Assembly (NCBI GenBank): GCA_025331565.1
Contig: JAFREQ010000069.1
Span: 2,106,001-2,170,000, forward strand
Source of the DNA: Holacanthus passer
Taxonomy: Eukaryota > Chordata > Actinopteri > Pomacanthidae
Direction of reading: 5' to 3'
Length of the DNA stretch: 64,000 bases
Part shown: positions 51,601-60,600 of the stretch, in pieces
How the letters are laid out: each line of letters opens with the position of its first letter
Numbering within the stretch: position 1 is the first letter of the stretch
Notes under the pieces: generated by a model
What the model saw: only the letters and a program-made list of their open reading frames with translations
Databases searched by the model: none
Told to the model about the DNA's origin: nothing
Position numbers and translations under genes: made by a program

Positions 51601-54600
51601 CTGATTTGGGAAATCCCCAGGACCTACATACAGTGTATAGAACTCGAGCAGAGCTGTAGTGACTCTCAAGATTGGCCTTTTTCATCACTGCAAATGCGTC
51701 CCCCCAAACTAAAACACTGGCTTGCTTTTTACTTCAACATAAAAATAATTTTTGTCCATTTTTCTCGGAAAGTTTGACATTCTGTATACTTCTTTAAAGT
51801 TGCCATAATAAATTTAAAACTCACAATAAAAGTAATTATTTTTAGACAATCTAGTGATGTGGTTTCAAGGTTGGCAAGGTTGGTTGGCTGGTTGGTCCAC
51901 CTGCTAAGGTCTAGACTGAAATATCTCAACAAATATTGATTGTATTGAAATTTTGTATAGATGTCCATAGTCCCTAAAGGATGAATCTTAATGACATTGG
52001 AAATTCCATGGCTTTTCTTTTAGTGCCTCCAGCAGTGACATTTGAGTCACAGTTGTTGTCTCCTTGTCTTGTTCTTTCCTGCTCTACAGAAACAGCTGGC
52101 AAGCCTGCTGACAGACCTTGGTTGCATCAGTTCAGCTCTGCTCATTTATGAAAAGCTGGAGCTTTGGGAGGATGCAGTCATCTGCTATGAGAGGCTGGGC
52201 CAACACGGCAAGGTACACAAACAACCACACAGACAGAAAGACAAACAGAGCAGGACATTACATTACAGTACCTTTCCCAATTAATGTTCATACACACCTC
52301 TTCTGTTAGTAGATTAACTAAATTGGTATTTTAATGTATTAGTTCAAATTTCAAAGCTCTTATTTTTTTCCCCATGTAATGACATGTGTCTTCATGTGTT
52401 TTAGCATCACTCAAAAGAAACATCCTTCCTGTTCTTTAAAACACAGTTAAACTTTGGTTATTCTGTTGGTCCTTTTTAAAAATAAAAACACATTTTCCCC
52501 AATTGCTCATTTAACATTTCACAACCGATATTCTGAATGCACAACTTCAAAATTGGTACTGTATGGCAGGATACACTGACACACATTAAGTGGACAATAT
52601 GAATTATAATTTTTATTCCATTGTACGTACTGACAAGATAATGCTGTGAAAATGATTGTGGCATTAATACTTTTCATCCCTAATCCAAACCATTACAAAC
52701 TTCACTGTCACTGGCTAATACCTTTATCTGGAAAATTACACACAATTTGTTCATATTATAGAAGAAAGACTAGGACAGCACTTCAATTTGATTTTTCAGT
52801 ATTGCCAAACAGACCTTTCAGGCAAGACGCCCGTCTTCAGCGTGTATACTAGCAATTTCACAGTCTGTTAATTGTTAATTAGGTGACCACAATCTTTACG
52901 GGCACGTAGTCTCATGACATCCGATATTAAAACATGAAAAACCCAGGAAACACAACACAAATTATATTCACTTCGTAAGAAACAAGCAAATGAAATCTCC
53001 TCATTCATTCCATTGGGAATGAGGGTATCAAGGAAGTGTATCCAATATGCCTACCTTTGGAGAAGGATTCTATCCCTATTAACCACCTCTCTGTGGTATC
53101 TTAAGATAAGATTTATTCATCCCACCGTGGGGAAATTCACATTTCACAGCAGCAAAGGGGATAGAGCAGTCTCAATGCCCATGTAATGTAGTTTACTCAA
53201 GCTGTGGTTATGACTGTTAAAGTTACTAAATGTATCAATTACTAAATTGTCTCAGATGCTGCTATGTGGGATTACTTGGAAGCAAAAGAATTTTATTGGC
53301 AAACAAAAAGAGCTTGCGTTCTTCCTAGGCCATTTGTGAGATCCTGACTTGCACTCACTGCAATTGCCAGGGTATAAAAACAGAGCAAATAAATGTGGTA
53401 GCAATGGCGAAACGTCACTTAGTGCCACGACTATGGTTAAATGAGGATTACATACTGTAACTCCATTAGGAAGAATGCTTGCCATTGGTTTTGTATGAAC
53501 TAGCTATTTTTTCAACATATGGAAAAGGAAGGTAAACTCAACTTTATCAACTATGGCATCAACATTATTCTTACTTTTCCATATAATATGTAATAGCCTA
53601 TGTAGATTGTCAACTGAACACCTATTGTGACAACAGACTTGGTCTGCATGTACCAGACAAGGAAGTAACCTCTCTAATCTAGCTGCAAGTACCTTGGAAA
53701 TTATTATTGAAAAAAAATTACTGAAATTGGCTGGTAGTTACCATTTTATTTTGACTCATTCCCTTTTTTATTGAGTAAAGTAGTAACAGCTAATCCCATA
53801 CTTGCTGGTAAGCTACCTTTCTGTCCTGGTAAACAGGTAATAGTCTTGGAGCAACATCTTTAATTTTTAAAGAAAGAAATCTGACAGGAATACATCATTG
53901 ATTGAATCATTCAATTGAAATTCAGTCACTGTCCATCTGTTGACCTTGTCCACTGATCCTTTCACACTGTAAGCACTGTGACAGGCAGATTCATCCATTT
54001 CCTCCTGGGTTGAGGAGCAACTGTCCTCCCTCATCAGCAATTTTCTTCGACATTCCTCAGCTGCTAAAACACTGCTTCACTTCTGTAGGGCTGGAAAACA
54101 GATTTCATCAGTTGTCGAGCGTGAGGGTTATAACAGCAATTCAATTTCAATTCTTTTTCCTTTTTTTTATTTGTATAGCGCCAAATCACAACAAAAGTTA
54201 TCTCAAGGCACTTTACATACAGAGCAGGTCTAGTCCATACTCTTTATAATATTACTTATAGAGATCCAACAGTTCCCATCATGAGCAAGCACTTAGCGAC
54301 AGTGGCGAGGAAAAACTTCCTTGTAAACACGGGTCCAGACTCTGCAGCTCCAGTGGCACACGTACCTGCAGAAAGTGACAGGAGAGAAGAGCACAAAACT
54401 ATGAGAGAGGGAAGAAGTTGCATTAGTAAGATGCATTGATGGGTTATGAATGGATACAGGTGGAGGAGAGAGGAGGAGAGTTAAGTTCAGTGCATCACGG
54501 AAAGTCCCCCGGCAGTCTAGGCCAGCAGCAAGATAAAGCAAAGTATACAAAATTTTGCGTCATTGTGGCATCGGCCTCTCATCATCATATGTTTTGCGCT

Positions 54601-57600
54601 TTATCCTGTAACGTCTTGGGTTGTCATCTCGGAAGGTCACTTTCCAGGTGATCTGTTTCTTTTATCTTGCGACAGCTGGAACAGTCAAATTGGCTTTGTC
54701 ATTCAGAAACCGGACACCGATATGTCTTGGTCTTGAGTTGCTTGCAGGTGCAGGATCTATGCAATGGATTCTGGCTGTGTCATACCAGTCATCAGCTTTC
54801 ATATCCAGCGCCTTGTTCAGAAGAGTTTTCAAAAATCCTAAGAATCCAAAAAATGATCAATATCAGACCTCCCATTCCTTACCCAGTCAATTAAAGTACA
54901 TAACTGTTTCAAAAATCCATTCATGGCAGTAACTTTCTGTAGCTTGCTGAAAATCCAACCAAATCACTGGACAACCCAAATCTTCGAATAAATTAACCCC
55001 AATTTGGCACAAGCTGGGCTTTCAGATCAAAAATAAAGCACTATGATTTAATTGATAGAAAATGATAGGAATTACATATTTGGAACACTTATTTGATCAT
55101 GGCTCACTCACACCCTCCAAAACACCAAAACAGAAATACTATATTGCTGGTAACAGCTTCTTACAATATTCACAACTGGAACACTATTTAAAAGGAAAAA
55201 ATAGCACATAAAAGCTAAAAACAAAAAAAAACAGCAGTTTGCAAACACACCTAATGTCCAGTCAACAAACTCATAGCCACTACCTTCAACAACATACCAA
55301 CACACAATGTCACAAAGCTACAAAGTCATCTCAAGCTGGTGAGCTGAACAGCATGAATGTACAGCCGGCAAATCTGCAACAACAGCATCATGCCATGATG
55401 TCAGCATAGAGCAGAATCTATATGGAATGTTTCAACCACCTTGGTGAATTGATGCCACGAATAGTGCAGTGTAAGTGGCTAGTCAAATGAATATCCAACA
55501 GAATATCTTTGGCATATCCATCCCCTCTCTTGTAAACCATCTTTTGTGTTGTGGCACTGGCTATTACTGGCTGACGGGCACATTCCCATTGTGCGGACTG
55601 GAAATGTACAATTTTTTGTATTTTTATTAACATTCATATGCACAGTATGCAACTATATAAATTATAGCCTGTTATGTCTGTCCAATTTGATTACAAAGGT
55701 ACTTGCAAGTTTCCACTGAGTAATATAAGACATGATGTCAGAAGTTAACTATTGCAACTGTAATTACAATTCTGAAATCCATAGCACAAAAGGAGAAAAC
55801 CATTCTGAGGCTTAATTGAATATCTTATGGTTATATTAAGTTTTTGTACCTATTTTGTAATTGGGAATATTTCCATCCTGAATCTGCCTTAAAATACCCT
55901 CAGTGATAGACAGCCATGTCAGTTTTTCTCACCTGATTGTTCCTGCTTTTTATTTTGAATTAGAATACCATTGTATGTACAGTAGTTCATGACAAAATTG
56001 CAAAAATGATTCTGGCACCATAAACTAATAAAGTTAATTCTTGACTCATGGTTTTATTTTCCACTAAATTTAATTGATATCCAAACACTTTCAGACATCC
56101 TGCTACCAAAGCAGGGATTTGTACCGAAAACGGGCCTGCAAAACAAAACATAGCAGTGGCAGTCAATAGTAGTAAATAGTAGTACTGGCCTCATTCAAAT
56201 GAAAGAGAGTGAGTTTCAAACACAGCCATTAAAATTCCACAATTCACCAGGCAGTTACACACTGACTTAGGACACAGAGAATCAGATACAAAACTAAAAA
56301 GTTTAGTTAAATAGTTCTTACAATGCTCCAGGGTCCATCAATCCAACAGCCTAATTTCTAGTGGATTGGCGCTGCATAACTAACATGCCCAAGTCCCTTA
56401 GGCAATTATGCTTTGTTTTCCATTTCCTCCAGTTCATTTCAGTAATTCACTTTGCAAATAGAAGTGAACAAACCTACTTTTATTCATGATTTTCCATCCA
56501 TCCATCCATTCATGTTGGTGTCGACACTGTCTACTCAGCATGGCTAGCTAGTTTTCGCTGTTTCACATTAATGTTTGTGTTGTGTTTACAGAAAGAGTAA
56601 GAGGTCAGCAGAGGAATAAAGTGCAGTACAAGGCATGGCCCATTGTGCTTACTCCTGATGTCCATTGGATGTAGCTGCATCATGTTCCGGCTGTGCAGTG
56701 GCTACTTTATGTCTTTAATGCGGTTAAAATATCAACTTGAAGCAGAAAACATGTCTTTGTTAGTATAATGTTTATATCACAGGCATGCTAGCAAGAAGAA
56801 TATGACAGTGTATGGTTACTTATCTTCAATGTACAGGGTGTAAGAGATGCTATGTGTCTTATCTTTTTTTTGCAGAATGTTGTATCTGGGACTACCTGTT
56901 CAGAGTTGTGTAGTTTAGAAAAGAAAAGAATGGCAGGGTTTCTTGTTTTGAGATGTTGTAGGCTTTTGGCCCAGCATCAGCCCTCTGACAGTAATGTTCA
57001 GCAAAGGAATGCAGTAAAACTAAGACTCTGTCAAACCTCAATGGCCCTCAGCCTTTTAATGGTTAGACTGGCACACTTCATTATCTAAACCAACATACAG
57101 GGATTTGGAAAGAGAAGCAACTGCAATGCAAAAGCATATAAGTGGGATGATGAAGGGCAATGAGTGCAAATGTCCACAGGTACTACATATACATATAATA
57201 CATAACCCCTACCATAGTTTTTCTCTGTGTTTATCAGTTAAACTGTGTTTTACCAAATCCAATCTGTTGTCTTTACACATGACCTCCTTTTCATTTCCCA
57301 TCCATTTGGTCAGGCTGAGGAGATTGTTCACAGGGAGTTGAAGAAGAAGGAGACACCCAGTCTGTACTGCCTACTGGGAGATATATTGAGGGACCATCAG
57401 TACTACGACCGGGCATGGGAGTTGTCGGGCCGACGCAGCGCCAGAGCTATGCGCTCCAAAGCCCTTCTGCACCTCCACAACAAGGAGTTCCAGCAGTGTA
57501 TCGACTGCTTTGAGCAGTCTCTCAAAATCAACACCATGCAGGTACAAGGAAAGTACTGACATTTCTGGGCTTAAGTTTATTTTGATGGGAATGAAACACC

Positions 57601-60600
57601 AGGGTTTGTTGCATCTATCAAAATGTATTTAAGTTAATATGTGACCTTGAGATGGTCCTTGATCCTACCTTTGAGACTGGTTTGGGATTTTGAAGAAATT
57701 ATATGTGTCCTGTGTGTATACCTGCTTAACAGATATAAAATGCTAACATTGTCTAGCATGACTGTCAAAGCTTAGTCTTGTTAGAATTTAAATAGTCTGT
57801 TTCTTTTGCTAACAAACAGTTTTTGGAATGAAACATCTGGATTCCTCTTGGATTCACATTTTATTGTTGCGTGCGTGCGTGCATGGGTTTGTGTGTTTGG
57901 GCAGCTCGGTGTGTGGTTTTCTCTAGGTTGTGCCTACTTTGCACTGGAGGGCTATGAGGGAGCTGCCAAGGCTTTCCAGAGGTGTGTCGGACTGGAGCCG
58001 GATGTGAGTGCCTACACACACACAAACACAGGCAGAATAGAATTTCACCAACATTATAAGGTGGTGAAGTACAACAGTCAGTGCATGGACAAAATCAGAA
58101 AATAACAATCCCATCATCTCTCACTTTCATATTCCTGTTCCTTCATTCACAGTCCATGTCTACAACACACAAACACAAACGCGCTGGTCAAAATATCCTG
58201 ACTTTAGAACACACACACTACCATGCAGCAGAATCCACTTTTTTGATGAGGTATTTAATAGTCGATCTTCACACCACCCCTGAACTCTGTGATGGCCTCT
58301 GTGCATAATTGTGTGGAAGATATGCATATTTGCTACCATTCTTCTATATTCTCCATTATTATTATTATTATAATTAGTAGTACTAGTAGTAATATTTACA
58401 ACTGTTCTTTACCTCCTTTCAGAACGCAGAAGCATGGAGCAACCTCTCTACAGCCTACATTCGCCTCCAAAAGAAGTGAGTATGAGTGTGATGAGTGCAT
58501 GTGAACCACCGCAGTTCAGCAAAGTAGCTTACACGCACAGGTACAAGTAAGCAGTGGGTCCTGGGTGTAAAGCAGAGTTCATGTCATGTCATTTGATACA
58601 AAAGGGTGCTGAAAACCATATCTAGAGTTTCTGTTCTTTGTTAACATGATGACCCATGCACTTGTGGCAGATTTGTCAGCTGCACATTCATGCTGTGAAT
58701 CTCCACCTGTGAAGTTCCACCACATCCCGAAGATTGACATCTGCTAAATGTCGAGGCCATCTGAGTATACCGAATGCCCTTGAAAACTTTTCGTTTCAGC
58801 GTTTCAATTTTTTTTCTCTGTATCTGCAAATATTTCTGATGAAATAAGCAACAGATTAAATTTGAGTTTGGTTAAAAACATCCTAAATTATTAATTATAA
58901 CCCCGATTCCAAAAAGGTTTGCTAATCCTTGTTGACATATACTCAATTGAAAACAGTACAAAGCCAATATATTTAATGTTTTACCTCATCAACCTCAATC
59001 ATTGATTTGTTTTCTAAATATATGCCTTTCTGAATTTGATGCCAGCAACATGTCTCAACAGAAGCAACAAAAGGCTGGGAAAGTTGTGGAATGCTCAAAA
59101 AACACCTTTTTGGCACATTCTACATGTGAGCAGTTGGTGACAGGTGATAGTTTCATGATTGGGTATGAAAGGGGCATCCTCAAAAGGCTCTGTCATTCAC
59201 AAGGAAGGATGGGGCGAGGTTCCCCAAATGCTGCAATTATATGAAACACAAGTAAATTGAGAAACACTGCAAACTATACAAAACAATGCATAACAATACC
59301 ACAAAATACACTACTATCACACTGTTTAAACCTCTGTTTTTTTAAACGGTGATATCCAGTGAAATATGAGTGTCTCTCAGCCTTTGTTAACTTCACAGTC
59401 ATGTGTTTATAGGCCTGAAATTGAAAAGCAAGGCCAGAAAAGCTTCTATTAATACCTGGTTAGCACCACTGCCAGTTCAGCAGAAACACTTGTGTGTGCA
59501 TTTATTTATTATGTCTGTATCTGTATCTACAGTCAAGCCCGGAATTATTCATACCCCTGGCAAATTTTGACTTAAAGTTACTTTTATTCAACCAGCAAGT
59601 TTTTTCTTGATTGGAAATGACACAGGCGTCTCCCAGAAGGTAATAAGACGATGTACAAGAGGCATCATTGTGGAAAAAAAATATTTCTCAGCTTTTATTT
59701 ACATTTGAACAAGAAGTGGCATGTCCAAAATTATTCATACCCTTGTCAATAATCAATAGAAAAGCCTTTATTAGCTATTACAGCAATCAAACGCTTCCTA
59801 TAATTGCTGACCAGCTTTTTGCATGTCTCCAGTGGTATTTTTGCCCATTCATCTTTAGCGATGAGCTCCAACTCTTTCAGGTTGGAGGGTCTCTTTGCCA
59901 TCACCCTGATCTTTAGCTCCCTCCACAGATTCTCAATTGGTATCAAGTCAGGACTCTGGCTGGGCCACTGCAAAACGTTAATGTTTTTGTCCGCTAACCA
60001 TTTCCACACCACTTTTGCTGTGTGTTTTGGGTCGTTGTCGTGCTGAAATGTCCACTGGTGCCCAAGGCCAAGTTTCTCTGCAGACTGCTTGATGTTGTTG
60101 TTGAGAATCTTGATGTATTACTCTTTTTTCATGGTGCCGTTTACTGTGATTAGGTTCCCTGGTCCATTGGCTAAAAAACACCCCCAAAGCATTAGGTTCC
60201 ACCGCCATGTTTGACAGTGGGGATGGTGTTCTTAGGGTTGAAGGCTTCTCCTTTTTTTTTTTTTTTTTTTTTTTTACACCAAATGAAGGATACATCATTG
60301 TGGCCAAACAATTCAATTTTTGTTTCATCTGACCATAAAACAGAAGACCAGAAGTCTTCTTCTTTGTCCAGATGAGCATTTGCAAAGGTCAAGCGGGCTT
60401 TTGTGTGCCTTATCTGGAGAAGTGGCGTCCTCCTTGCTCTGCATCCGTGGAACCCAGCAGTGTCCGTTGGACTGTCTGCCTTGAGACGTTGCCATCAGCA
60501 GAGCCCAGATTCACCAGGATGGCCTTGGTGGTGATCCTTGGATTCTTTTTCACCTCTCTCACTATCCTCCTGGCCAGCACAGGTGTCACTTTTGGCTTCC

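Larger units (their letters stand above)
50028..52089. other. Intron 11
   Basis: Mostly occupied by dispersed repeat copies at 50260-50830 and 51880-52060. The middle part (50900-51880) is AT-rich, with repeated TTCAACTTT/TTCATACATTT words and no recognised element. Confidence 0.5.
52213..57313. other. Intron 12
   Basis: Holds a LINE tail (53101-53175) and an L2 3' tail (54125-54545). The remainder, including 54546-57313, shows no recognisable gene or element. Confidence 0.5.
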
